Assembly: GCF_012524205.1 (NCBI RefSeq)
Contig: NZ_JABACI010000002.1
Coordinates: 248,001 to 312,000 of the forward strand
Origin: Microbacterium salsuginis
GTDB taxonomy: Bacteria > Actinomycetota > Actinomycetes > Actinomycetales > Microbacteriaceae
Length of the DNA stretch: 64,000 bases
Reading direction: 5' to 3'
How positions within the stretch are numbered: the stretch's first letter is position 1; each line of letters begins with the position of its first letter. Positions 7,523 through 17,000 of the stretch are shown one piece after another. A program made the translations under genes and the position numbers. The notes under the pieces are model-generated. The model was not told where the DNA came from and made no database searches. It worked only from the letters and a program-made list of their open reading frames with translations.

Positions 7523-8590
7523 GTGAGCCGACTCTTCACCCCCATGACCCTGCGCGACATCACGGTGCGCAATCGGCTGTGGGTCTCGCCGATGTGCCAG
7601 TACAGCGCCGTGGACGGCGTCCCGCAGGAGTGGCATCACACGCACCTCACGCAGTTCGCCTCGGGCGGCGCGGGCTTGGTCATCGCCGAGGCGACGGCCG
7701 TCCTGCCCGAAGGACGCATCTCGCCGGATGACACCGGGCTCTGGAACGATGCCCAGCGGGATGCATGGGCGCCCATCGTCGACGGCATCCGCCGCCGCGG
7801 CGCGGTGCCTGCGGTGCAGCTGGCGCACGCGGGCCGCAAGGCCTCGACGTTGTCGCCGCTGTCCGGACGCCGCGGATCCGTGCCCGCCGGCGACGGAGGC
7901 TGGACGACGGTCGCACCGTCGGCGATCCCGTTCGACGGCTACGCCGAGCCCCTCGCACTCGACCTTGCGGGTATCGACCGCGTGGTGGCCGCGTTCGCCG
8001 CAGCCGCGCGTCGTGCCGTCGACGCCGGCTTCGAAGTGCTCGAGATCCATGCGGCGCACGGCTACCTGCTGCATCAGTTCCTGTCCCCGCTGTCGAACCT
8101 GCGCGATGACGAGTACGGCGGCTCGCTCGAGAACCGCGCGCGGCTGGTGCTGCGCGTGATCGACGCCGTGAGGGATGCCGCGCCCGGCGTGCCGCTCCTG
8201 ACACGCTTCTCGGCCACCGACTGGGCCGACGGCGGCTGGGACGCCGACCAGACCGCGACCGTCGCGCGCTGGGCCGCGGATCACGGAGTCGACTTCTTCG
8301 ACATCTCCAGCGGCGGCCTCGTCGCGCACCAGCGGCTGACGACCGGCCCCGGGTACCAGGTCGACCTCGCGGCCCGCATCCGCGCCGAGGCCGGCGTCCC
8401 CGTGAGCGCCGTCGGCATGATCGACGACGCGGTGCACGCCGAGCGCGTGCTGGCCGACGGCCACGCCGACGCCGTGATGGCCGGGCGCGAATGGCTTCGC
8501 GATCCGCACTACGCGCTGCGCGCCGCCGGCCAGCTCGGCGCCGACATCGACTACTGGCCGCCGCAGTACCTCCGCGCCCGGCGCCGCTGA
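7523..8590 (+). CDS. NADH:flavin oxidoreductase, Old Yellow Enzyme (YqjM/NamA class)
   Basis: This 355-residue FMN enzyme of the Old Yellow Enzyme family reduces activated C=C bonds with NAD(P)H. The thermophilic-like/YqjM class is shown by the cysteine in SPMCQYS (Cys25), the HAAH pair (His176, His179) that binds substrate carbonyls, and the YLLHQFLSPLSNLRDDEYGG block. The C-terminus holds VSAVGMI and a DAVMAGREWLRDP phosphate-binding stretch. The start is GTG at 7523, supported by CGGAGG at 7509-7514. An in-frame ATG further upstream would overlap the divergent gene. The natural substrate is unknown; electrophile detoxification is typical for the class. Confidence 0.92.
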   Translation: MSRLFTPMTLRDITVRNRLWVSPMCQYSAVDGVPQEWHHTHLTQFASGGAGLVIAEATAVLPEGRISPDDTGLWNDAQRDAWAPIVDGIRRRGAVPAVQLAHAGRKASTLSPLSGRRGSVPAGDGGWTTVAPSAIPFDGYAEPLALDLAGIDRVVAAFAAAARRAVDAGFEVLEIHAAHGYLLHQFLSPLSNLRDDEYGGSLENRARLVLRVIDAVRDAAPGVPLLTRFSATDWADGGWDADQTATVARWAADHGVDFFDISSGGLVAHQRLTTGPGYQVDLAARIRAEAGVPVSAVGMIDDAVHAERVLADGHADAVMAGREWLRDPHYALRAAGQLGADIDYWPPQYLRARRR

Positions 8591-8609
8591 GCGCCGCCGC
8601 CCTGCCGCG

Positions 8610-9668
8610 TCAGTAGCCGCGGCGGCGGGTGGCGTCCTGCACCTCTCCGATGAGCTCCTCGATGATGTCCTCGAGGAACAGCACGGCCGTGATGTCGCCG
8701 GAGTCGTCGCGCACCTGGGCAAGGTGACGTCCCGCCCGCCGCATCAGCGCGAGTGCGTCCTCGAGGTCGGTCGACTCGAGCACCGGCACCATGTGGTGGA
8801 TGCGCTTCGGCGGGATCTGACGCGCGACATCGGTCGCAGCATCCGGTCCCTCTGCCGCACGCAGGATGTCCTTGAGGTGCACGTACCCCAGGGGCAGGCC
8901 CGCGTCGTCGACGATCACGTACCGCGAGAACCCGTGCTTGGCCACAGCCCGCTCGATCTCGTCAGGCGTGGTCGTCTCGGGCAGCGTCACCAGGTCGGCC
9001 AGGGGCACCGCGATGTCCTTCGCCTTCTTGTCGGTGAACTCGACGGCCGCGCGGACGGTGCCGGCGGTGTCGGTGAGCACGCCTTCGATGCGGGACTGAT
9101 TCACGATGGTGGCGACCTCCTCGAGCGTGAAGGTCGAGGAAGCCTCGTCCTTGGGCTCGACGCGGAACAGACGCACCACGTGGTTCGCGATCCAGTTGAG
9201 GGTCACGATCACCGGGTGGAAGAGCTTCGAGACCCACACCAGCGGGGTCGCGAGCATCAGCACGGCCCGGTCCGGCACCGAGAACGCCAGGTTCTTCGGC
9301 ACCATCTCGCCGAACACGACGTGCAGGTACGACACCAGCAGCAGCGCCACGAGGAACGCGATCGTGTCGACGGCGCCCTCGCTGAGCCCCGTCAGGTGAA
9401 GCGGCTCGGCGAGCAGGTGGTGGATCGCCGGCTCCGACACGTTCAGGATCAGCAGCGAGCAGATCGTGATGCCCAGCTGGCTGGTGGCCAGCATCAGGGT
9501 CGCGTGCTCCATCGCGTAGAGGGCGGTCTTGGCCGACCGAGATCCACGCTCGGCGAGCGGCTCGATCTGCGAGCGCCGCGCCGAGATGACAGCGAACTCG
9601 GCGCCGACGAAGAAGGCGTTGGCGATGAGCAGCACCACCAGCCAGGCGATTCCGGCCCAGTCGTTCAT
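8610..9668 (-). CDS. CNNM/DUF21 and CBS-domain membrane protein (CorC/HlyC-like), second of pair
   Basis: This 352-residue protein has an N-terminal DUF21/CNNM membrane region (about residues 1-150, three to four helices). A tandem CBS pair follows at about 200-335 (PLADLVTLPETTTPDEIERAV... YVIVDDAGLPLGYVHLKDIL). Proteins of this family are linked to Mg2+/Co2+ efflux or homeostasis; the old name hemolysin is misleading. Unlike its upstream partner it lacks the C-terminal CorC_HlyC domain and ends soon after the second CBS unit. Its ATG overlaps the partner's stop by four bases, so the two are co-translated and may form a hetero-oligomer. Confidence 0.88.
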   Translation of the reverse strand: MNDWAGIAWLVVLLIANAFFVGAEFAVISARRSQIEPLAERGSRSAKTALYAMEHATLMLATSQLGITICSLLILNVSEPAIHHLLAEPLHLTGLSEGAVDTIAFLVALLLVSYLHVVFGEMVPKNLAFSVPDRAVLMLATPLVWVSKLFHPVIVTLNWIANHVVRLFRVEPKDEASSTFTLEEVATIVNQSRIEGVLTDTAGTVRAAVEFTDKKAKDIAVPLADLVTLPETTTPDEIERAVAKHGFSRYVIVDDAGLPLGYVHLKDILRAAEGPDAATDVARQIPPKRIHHMVPVLESTDLEDALALMRRAGRHLAQVRDDSGDITAVLFLEDIIEELIGEVQDATRRRGY

Positions 9669-10999
9669 CGGCGCTCACCGCCTTCCGCCGCGGCATCCGC
9701 GTGCGGCATCGGTTTCGGGATGAAGCGCACCCGCTCCACGCGACGTCCGTCCATGCGCTGCACCTCGATGGAGCCGTCCTCGAGCTCGAGGGTGTCGCCC
9801 ACTGTCGGGATGCGCTCGAGCACGCTCATGATGAACCCGCCCACGGTGTCGTACACGTCTCCTTCGGGAATGCGGATGCCGGTGCGGTCGAGCAGTTCGT
9901 CGGGCCGGAGTTCGCCGGGGAAGATGACGGTGTCCTCGACGCGCACGATGCCCGCGCGGCGCCGGTCGTGCTCGTCGAGCACCTCACCGACGATCTCTTC
10001 CACGAGATCCTCGAGCGTGACCACACCCGCCGTGCCGCCGTACTCGTCCACGACGATGGCCATCTGATACCCGCGTGCGCGCAGCTCCGACACGAGCACG
10101 TCCAGATGGACCGCCTCCGGGAAGCGCACCGGCTCGTTCGCCAGCGCCGCGGCCGGGACGTCGCGGCGCCGATCGCGCGGAACGCCGACGGCGGCCTTCA
10201 GGTGCACGACGCCGGTGATGTCGTCCATGGATTCGCCGTACACGGGGAAGCGGCTGTGACCGGTGCGCCGGGCGAGCTGGATGACGTCCTCGGCCGAATC
10301 GTCGGCGGCGATCGCATGCACGCTCGGTCGGGGCGTCATGACATCGGCTGCGGTCAGGCGCGAGAAGGTGAGGCTGCGATCCAGCAGTGACGCCGTGTCC
10401 TCCTCGAGCAGGCCCGCGCTGGCCGAACGCCGCACGAGGCTCGAGAGCTCCTCGGCCGTGCGGGCGCCCGACAGCTCCTCCTTCGGCTCGATGCCGATGG
10501 CTCGGAGCACGCCGTTGGCGCTGCCGTTGAGCACGACGATCGCGGGACGGAACACCGTGGTGAACCCGACCTGGAACGGCATCACCAGCTTGGCGGTCTG
10601 CCGCGGGATCGCGAGCGCGAAGTTCTTGGGCACGAGCTCGCCGACGATCATCGAGAAGATCGTCGCGATCGAGACACCGATCACGGCGGCGAGCGGACGC
10701 GAAACCCCCTCGGGGATGCCCCAGACGTCGAACACCGGCGCGAGCAGGTTCGAGATCGCCGGCTCCATCGTGTAACCGGTGAGCAGCGTCGTCAGCGTGA
10801 TGCCGAGCTGCGCGCTCGAGAGATGCGTCGAGGTGATCCGCAGCGCGCTGATGGTCAGCGCCAGACGGGTCTCGCCCGCCGCCTGACGGGCCTCGAGGTC
10901 GGCGCGGTCCAGGTTGACGAGCGCGAACTCGCTCGCGACGAACAGACCGGTGCCGATGGTGAGCAGGAGCCCCACGCCCAGCATGACGTAATCCATCAC
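9665..10999 (-). CDS. CNNM/CBS/CorC_HlyC transporter-associated protein, first of pair
   Basis: This 444-residue protein has the full domain order. DUF21/CNNM membrane domain spans about residues 1-190, a CBS pair about 215-335 (ADVMTPRPSVHAIAADDS; QMAIVVDEYGGTAGVVTLEDLVEEIVGE), and a C-terminal CorC_HlyC domain about 350-430. The EYGGTAGVVTLEDL motif is diagnostic. Members take part in divalent cation balance, probably as nucleotide-responsive membrane proteins. GTG at 10999 and ATG at 10996 are adjacent possible starts that differ by one residue. It heads a two-gene operon with the shorter paralogue. Confidence 0.88.
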   Translation of the reverse strand: MMDYVMLGVGLLLTIGTGLFVASEFALVNLDRADLEARQAAGETRLALTISALRITSTHLSSAQLGITLTTLLTGYTMEPAISNLLAPVFDVWGIPEGVSRPLAAVIGVSIATIFSMIVGELVPKNFALAIPRQTAKLVMPFQVGFTTVFRPAIVVLNGSANGVLRAIGIEPKEELSGARTAEELSSLVRRSASAGLLEEDTASLLDRSLTFSRLTAADVMTPRPSVHAIAADDSAEDVIQLARRTGHSRFPVYGESMDDITGVVHLKAAVGVPRDRRRDVPAAALANEPVRFPEAVHLDVLVSELRARGYQMAIVVDEYGGTAGVVTLEDLVEEIVGEVLDEHDRRRAGIVRVEDTVIFPGELRPDELLDRTGIRIPEGDVYDTVGGFIMSVLERIPTVGDTLELEDGSIEVQRMDGRRVERVRFIPKPMPHADAAAEGGERR

Positions 11000-11283
11000 G
11001 CATCACCCCCGTTCAAGCGGGAGGCGGGTCGGTGGGGCGAGCGTCTGCAACTGGGAGGGTCGTCCATCGTGCCGAACAGTCTACGACAGGCCAGGCGGCG
11101 AACCGCGGGCCGGTCCGGGCGCCGGCTTCGCTCAGCCGATCGGCGCCCGATCCCTGAAACAGCGCCGATGACTCCCAGAGCCGCCTCAGGTATCCGCAGC
11201 CCCGATTCGCCGCGCTGCCGCACATGTCGGACCACGGCGTCAAGCCCCTGTCTGCGCACACGTGCGCTTCCCACGATGACGGC

Positions 11284-12369
11284 ATGACCGACACGACCGC
11301 CGACCGCAGCACCGATCCCCGCACCGCTCCAGACCCGGAGCACCCCGACAAGCCCGACACTCCGCGCGAGGTGGAGAAGCGGTCGTGGAAGTACGTGTTC
11401 GTCAAGACCGCGCGCGAGTTCGGCGCGGACGAGTGCACCGACATCGCCGCGGCCCTGACCTATTACGCCGTCCTGGCGCTGTTCCCGGCGCTCCTCGCCG
11501 TGTTCTCGATCATCGGCGTCATGGGTCAGGGCGACCAGGCAGTGACCGCGATCGTGGGCATCGTCGAACAGGTCGCACCCGACGCGGCGGAGACGATCCG
11601 CGGTCCCTTGGAGGGCTTCGCCGACGCACCCGCCGCAGGCTTCGCACTCGTCACCGGACTGGTACTGGCGATCTGGTCGGCCTCGGGATACGTCAAGGCG
11701 TTCAGCAGGGGCATGAATCGGATCTACGAGATCCGCGAAGGGCGTCCGTTCTGGAAGCTCGTCCCGGCGCTCCTGCTCGTGACGGTCATCGGCATCGCCC
11801 TGGTCTCTCTCGCCGTGGTCATCCTGGTCGTCTCAGGACCCGTCGCCGACGCCATCGGGTCGGCGCTCGGCCTGAGCGAGGCCGTCGTGACCATCTGGTC
11901 GTTCGGCAGATGGGTCGTGCTCGCCTTCATCGTGGTGCTGATGGTCGCGATCCTCTACTACGCGACACCCAACGCGAAGCAGCCCAAGTTCCGGTGGATG
12001 AGCCTCGGCGCGCTCCTCGCGATCATCGCGCTCGCGATCGCGTCGCTGCTGTTCGGCGTCTACGTCGCGAACTTCTCGAACTACGACCGCACCTACGGTT
12101 CGCTCGCCGGTGTCATCATCTTCCTGCTGTGGCTGTGGATCGCGAACATCGCGCTGCTGTTCGGCGCCGAGTTCGATGCCGAGCTCGAGCGCGGCCGTCA
12201 GCTGCAGGCGGGCATCGCGGCCGAGGAGGACATCCAGCTGCCACCACGCGACACGCGCAAGAGTGACAAGGCGTCCGAGAAGGAGCAGAAGGACGTCGCC
12301 GAGGGCCGCCGCATTCGCGAGGCACACGCGGACGATGGCAACGACTCCGAGCAGGCGCGAACAGACTGA
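11284..12369 (+). CDS. YihY/BrkB family inner-membrane protein
   Basis: This protein has about 361 residues and a six-helix YihY/BrkB core. The family signature around ALTYYAVLALFPALLAVFSIIG is near the first helix, and the late block YGSLAGVIIFLLWLWIANIALLFGAEFDAEL is present. Both ends are highly charged cytoplasmic tails; the C-terminal 60 residues are rich in Lys, Glu and Asp. The family was once called ribonuclease BN, which is a misannotation; a role in envelope permeability or transport is suspected. I chose ATG 11284, with CACGAT 6 nt upstream as a weak -10. An in-frame start at 11224 would add 20 unlikely residues. Confidence 0.85.
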   Translation: MTDTTADRSTDPRTAPDPEHPDKPDTPREVEKRSWKYVFVKTAREFGADECTDIAAALTYYAVLALFPALLAVFSIIGVMGQGDQAVTAIVGIVEQVAPDAAETIRGPLEGFADAPAAGFALVTGLVLAIWSASGYVKAFSRGMNRIYEIREGRPFWKLVPALLLVTVIGIALVSLAVVILVVSGPVADAIGSALGLSEAVVTIWSFGRWVVLAFIVVLMVAILYYATPNAKQPKFRWMSLGALLAIIALAIASLLFGVYVANFSNYDRTYGSLAGVIIFLLWLWIANIALLFGAEFDAELERGRQLQAGIAAEEDIQLPPRDTRKSDKASEKEQKDVAEGRRIREAHADDGNDSEQARTD

Positions 12370-12370
12370 C

Positions 12371-12393
12371 GGATGCCGCGGGCCGCAGCATCC
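12371..12393. terminator. Short hairpin between convergent genes
   Basis: GGATGC (12371-12376) pairs with GCATCC (12388-12393), and GCGG/CCGC inside can extend the stem. It lies in the 32-nt gap between the convergent YihY and guaB1 genes, so it may stop transcription from either side. There is no T-tract. Confidence 0.45.
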
Positions 12394-12401
12394 GGAATCT
12401 C

Positions 12402-13859
12402 CTACCAGCTGACCGGGAGCGCCTTGCCCTCTTCGTAGCCGGCGGCGGACTGCAGTCCGACGCGGGCACGGTCGTGGAACTCGGCCACGGTGGCGGCGCC
12501 GGCGTAGGTGAACGACGAGCGCACGCCCGACGTGATCATGTCGAGCAGGTCCTCGAGGCCAGGACGCAGCGGATCGAGGTAGATGCGCGACGACGAGATG
12601 CCCTCGGCGAACAGCTCCTTGCGGGCCAGCTCGTACGGGTCCAGGCGGCCGAAGCGCTCGTGGACGGCCTTGGTCGAGGCCATGCCCCACGATTCCTTGT
12701 ACACGCGCCCGGCCTCGTCGGTCTGCAGCTCCCCGGGCGCCTCGATCGTGCCGGCGAACCAGGAGCCGACCATGACGGATGCCGCTCCCGCCGCGAGCGC
12801 GAGCGCGACGTCGCGCGGATAGCGCACTCCCCCGTCGGCCCACACGTGCGCGCCCATGATGCGGGCCGCTTCCGAGGTCTCGAGCACGGCGGAGAACTGC
12901 GGGCGGCCGACGGCGGTCATCATGCGCGTGGTGCACATCGCGCCCGGCCCGACGCCGACCTTGAGGATGGTCGCGCCCGCGGTCACGAGGTCGTGCACGC
13001 CCTCGGCGGTGACGACGTTGCCGGCGGCGATCGGGATGCCCAGATCGAGGTCGGCCACTTCCCGCAGCGCGCGCAGCATGCCCTCCTGATGACCGTGGGC
13101 GGTGTCGACGACGAGGACGTCCACGCCTGCGGCGACGAGCGCCTTGGCCTTCGCGCCGACATCGCCGTTGATCCCCACTGCTGCCGCGACGATGAGACGG
13201 CCCGAGGCGTCGACGGCAGGAGTGTAGAGGGTCGAGCGCAGCGCGCTGCGGCGCGACAGGGTGCCGACGAGGTGCCCGTGCTGCAGCACGCACACCGTCT
13301 CGGCCCCGGCGGCGACGATCACGTCGAACGCGTGGCGCGCGCTCTCGATGTCGTCCGCGTCCACGGAGGCCGAACGCCCACGGGCGAGGTCGCCGAGCCG
13401 GGCATCTGGCAGCGCCGTCGCCAGCCGCGTCGCCGGGATGACCCCGAGGATGCCGTCGGCGTCGACCCTGCCCGATGTGGGGACGGCGACGACGATGCCG
13501 TGACCGTCGGATGCGGGAAGCAGGCGTGCGGCGTCGGCCACGGTCGCCTCGGGCGGCAGCACGAGGGGGGTGTCCCACGCGACCGGCTGGTCCTTGACCC
13601 ACCGGATCGCGGCGTCGAGCTCCTGCAGCGGCATGTCCTGGGGAAGCACGCCGAGCCCGCCCCGCCGAGCGAGAGTCGCGGCCAGGCGTGCGCCGGTCAC
13701 CGAGTTCATGTTCGCCGAGACGAGAGGAATCGTGGCGGCGGTGCCGTCCCCCGGAGACAGGTCGACGTCCAGGCGGCTGGTGACCGCCGACCTGCGCGGA
13801 ACCAGGAAGACGTCCGAATACGTCAGGTCGACATCGGGCGCTGCGCCGTAGAACTCCAT
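12402..13859 (-). CDS. guaB1: GuaB1-family protein, probable GMP reductase
   Basis: This 485-residue TIM-barrel protein with an inserted CBS pair (about residues 95-215) belongs to the IMPDH/GMPR superfamily. The catalytic loop reads GPGAMCTTRM, whose cysteine attacks the purine nucleotide. The phosphate-binding blocks MNSVTGARLA and ADGGVRYPRDVALALAAGA are present. The overall pattern, beginning MEFYG, is that of the actinobacterial GuaB1 subgroup, shown in Mycobacterium smegmatis to be a GMP reductase rather than an IMP dehydrogenase. I start at ATG 13859 because TACCCT ends 8 nt upstream; a TTG 9 nt earlier lies against that hexamer and is less likely. Confidence 0.88.
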   Translation of the reverse strand: MEFYGAAPDVDLTYSDVFLVPRRSAVTSRLDVDLSPGDGTAATIPLVSANMNSVTGARLAATLARRGGLGVLPQDMPLQELDAAIRWVKDQPVAWDTPLVLPPEATVADAARLLPASDGHGIVVAVPTSGRVDADGILGVIPATRLATALPDARLGDLARGRSASVDADDIESARHAFDVIVAAGAETVCVLQHGHLVGTLSRRSALRSTLYTPAVDASGRLIVAAAVGINGDVGAKAKALVAAGVDVLVVDTAHGHQEGMLRALREVADLDLGIPIAAGNVVTAEGVHDLVTAGATILKVGVGPGAMCTTRMMTAVGRPQFSAVLETSEAARIMGAHVWADGGVRYPRDVALALAAGAASVMVGSWFAGTIEAPGELQTDEAGRVYKESWGMASTKAVHERFGRLDPYELARKELFAEGISSSRIYLDPLRPGLEDLLDMITSGVRSSFTYAGAATVAEFHDRARVGLQSAAGYEEGKALPVSW

Positions 13860-13867
13860 GACTGCCA

Positions 13868-13873
13868 AGGGTA
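13868..13873 (-). promoter_or_regulatory. -10 hexamer (TACCCT) of guaB1
   Basis: On the minus strand, TACCCT is followed after 8 nt by the ATG at 13859. This favours ATG over the upstream TTG as start. Confidence 0.45.
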
Positions 13874-13956
13874 GTGACAGTTCCTGTACGGATAACGATG
13901 AGCGTTCTTTCAGGCCGCCGGCTCCCGTGCGCCGGGATCGTGCTCCCAGACTGGGC

Positions 13957-13962
13957 TACGCT
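13957..13962 (+). promoter_or_regulatory. Possible -10 (TACGCT) for kgd
   Basis: TACGCT followed by TAACAG resembles an actinobacterial -10 region and lies 75 nt before the kgd GTG. The 178-nt divergent space between guaB1 and kgd must hold promoters for both. I see no clear -35. Confidence 0.35.
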
Positions 13963-14037
13963 TAACAGGCGCGTGCGCGGGCTTCGGAGCCCGCCGCGCG
14001 GACCCAGAACTTCACCGATGAAAGCAGGCGATTCAGC

Positions 14038-17000
14038 GTGTCGAGCCAGGTGACGGGCGTCGGGGTTTCGAACGAGGGAGAGTTCGGAGCCAACGAGTGG
14101 CTCGTCGACGAGCTGTACGAACAGTTCAAGATCGACCGGAACTCCGTCGACAAGGCGTGGTGGCCGGTGCTCGAGGCCTACCACCCGGTCGACGGGGAAG
14201 GAGCGGCGGCGCCCTCGGCGCCCGCGGCGACCACCGCACCGGCACCCGCGACGGCGGCACCACCGCCGTCGCAGCCGGCGGCCGCCGAGCCCCGCCCTGT
14301 GACCGCGCCGATCCCCGTGATCGGCACGCAGCCGGTCGCCCGCACGACGGCTCGCCCCGCCTCGCCGCAGCCGATTCCGGCGCAGGCGCCCAAGTCGCAG
14401 CCCTCGTCCCCCGAGGGCACCGCCGAAGACAAGGTCACCGTCCTCAAGGGGATGCCGAAGACCCTGGCGGCGAACATGGACGAGTCGCTCACGGTGCCCA
14501 CTGCGACGAGCGTGCGCACCGTGCCGGCGAAGCTCATGATCGACAACCGGATCGTGATCAACAACCACATGTCCCGCACGCGCGGCGGCAAGGTGAGCTT
14601 CACGCACCTCATCGGCTGGGCGATCATCCAGGCGCTCAAGGAGTTCCCGAGCCAGAACGTCTTCTACGCCGAGGTCGACGGCAAGCCGTCCGTCGTCGCG
14701 CCGTCGCACGTGAACCTGGGCATCGCGATCGACCTTCCCCGTCCCGACGGCACTCGCGCACTGCTCGTGCCGAGCATCAAGCGGGCCGACCAGCTGACGT
14801 TCGGCGAGTACCTCACCACGTACGAGGACCTCATCAGCCGCGCGCGCAACAACAAGCTCACCGCGGCGGACTTCCAAGGCACCACGATCTCGCTGACCAA
14901 CCCCGGCGGCATCGGCACCGTCCACTCGGTGCCCCGGCTCATGAAGGGTCAGGGCTGCATCGTCGGCGCCGGCGCCCTCGAGTACCCGGCCGAGTTCCAG
15001 GGTGCGAGCGACAAGACGCTCAACGAGCTGGCCATCGGCAAGACGATCACGCTCACGAGCACCTACGACCACCGCGTGATCCAGGGCGCCGGCTCGGGCG
15101 AGTTCCTCAAGAAGGTGCACGAGCTGCTCATCGGGCAGCGCGGCTTCTACGAGAGCATCTTCTCCGCTCTGCGCATCCCGTACGCACCCATCCACTGGGC
15201 GGCCGACATCAACGTCGACACCGCCGAGCGCGTCGACAAGACCGCGCGGGTGCAGGAGCTCATCAACTCGTTCCGCGTCCGCGGCCACCTGATGGCCGAC
15301 ACCGACCCGCTCGAGTACATGCAGCGCACGCACCCCGACCTCGAGATCGAGAGCCACGGGCTGACGTTCTGGGACCTCGACCGCGAGTTCGTCACGAACG
15401 GCTTCGGCGGCAAGCGCCAGATGAAGCTGCGCGACATCCTCGGGGTGCTCCGCGACTCGTACTGCCGCACCATCGGCATCGAGTACATGCACATCCAGGA
15501 CCCGGGCCAGCGCGCATGGTTCCAGCAGAACGTCGAGGTCAAGTACCAGAAGCCCGGCCACGACGAGCAGCTGCGCATCCTCGACAAGCTGAACCAGGCC
15601 GAGGCGTTCGAGACCTTCCTTCAGACGAAGTACGTCGGGCAGAAGCGCTTCAGCCTCGAGGGCGGCGAGTCACTCATCCCCCTTCTCGACGAGATCCTGC
15701 AGGGCGCTGCTGAGGCGGGCCTGGACGGCGCGGCGATCGGCATGGCGCACCGCGGCCGCCTGAACGTGCTCACCAACATCGCCGGCAAGACGTACGGCCA
15801 GGTCTTCCGCGAGTTCGAGGGATCGGTCGCGATCGGCTCCAAGAGCGGCTCGGGCGACGTCAAGTACCACCTGGGCACCGAGGGCACGTTCGTCGCCGAC
15901 GGCGACGGCGGCCAGGAGCTGCCGGTCTACCTCGCGGCGAACCCGTCGCACCTCGAGACCGTCGACGGCGTGCTCGAGGGCATCGTGCGGGCCAAGCAGG
16001 ACCGCAAGCCGATCGGCACCTTCTCGTGGCTGCCCATCCTGGTGCACGGCGACGCCGCATTCGCGGGTCAGGGCGTGGTGGTCGAGACGCTGCAGATGTC
16101 GCAGCTGCGCGGCTATCGCACCGGTGGCACGATCCACGTCGTCGTCAACAACCAGGTCGGCTTCACCACGACGCCGGTCGACGCGCGCACCTCGGTGTAC
16201 GCGACCGACGTCGCCAAGACGATCCAGGCGCCCATCTTCCACGTGAACGGCGACGACCCCGAGGCTGTCACCCGCGTCGCCCAGCTCGCGTTCGCGTACC
16301 GCGAGCGGTTCCACCGCGACGTCGTGATCGACCTGGTGTGCTACCGGCGCCGCGGTCACAACGAGGGCGACGACCCGTCGATGACGCAGCCGCTCATGAC
16401 CAACCTCATCGAGGCGAAGCGCTCGGTCCGCCGCCTCTACACCGAGGCTCTGGTGGGACGCGGCGACATCACCGAGGAGGAGTACGAGAAGGCCAAGCAG
16501 GACTTCCAGTACCGCCTCGAGATCGCGTTCGCCGAGACGCACGCGGCCGAGACCGGCTCCTCGCCGGTGGTGGTGCCGGATGCCCCGGCAGAGCCCGCCG
16601 CCGGAGAGCCCGAGAGCACCGGGGTCTCGCGCGAGGTGGTGCACCTCATCGGCGACACGTTCGTGAACAAGCCCGACGGCTTCACGGTTCACAACAAGCT
16701 GCAGCAGCTGCTCGAGAAGCGTCTCGACATGAGCCGCAACGGCTCGATCGACTGGGGCTTCGGCGAGCTGCTCGCGTTCGGCTCACTGCTGCTGGAGAAG
16801 ACCAATGTGCGTCTGGCGGGCCAGGACTCGCGCCGCGGCACGTTCGTGCAGCGCCACTCTGTGCTCCACGACCGTGCGAACGGCCAGGAGTGGATCCCGC
16901 TGGCGAACCTCAGCGACGATCAGGGGCGGTTCTGGGTCTACGACTCGCTGCTGAGCGAATACGCGGCGATGGCGTTCGAGTACGGCTATTCGGTCGAGCG

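Noticed and set aside
11138..11152. GATCGG-CGC-CCGATC hairpin upstream of the YihY gene
   Set aside because: It is a 6-bp stem of a kind expected often by chance in GC-rich DNA, with no further support.
12402..13859. Annotation as IMP dehydrogenase (guaB)
   Set aside because: The protein has the GuaB1 subgroup pattern (start MEFYG, GPGAMCTTRM loop). Actinobacterial GuaB1 is a GMP reductase, so the IMPDH name would mislead.
11833..15561. Long minus-strand frame over YihY, guaB1 and kgd
   Set aside because: It has low-complexity composition, crosses three well-supported genes and lacks a recognisable domain.
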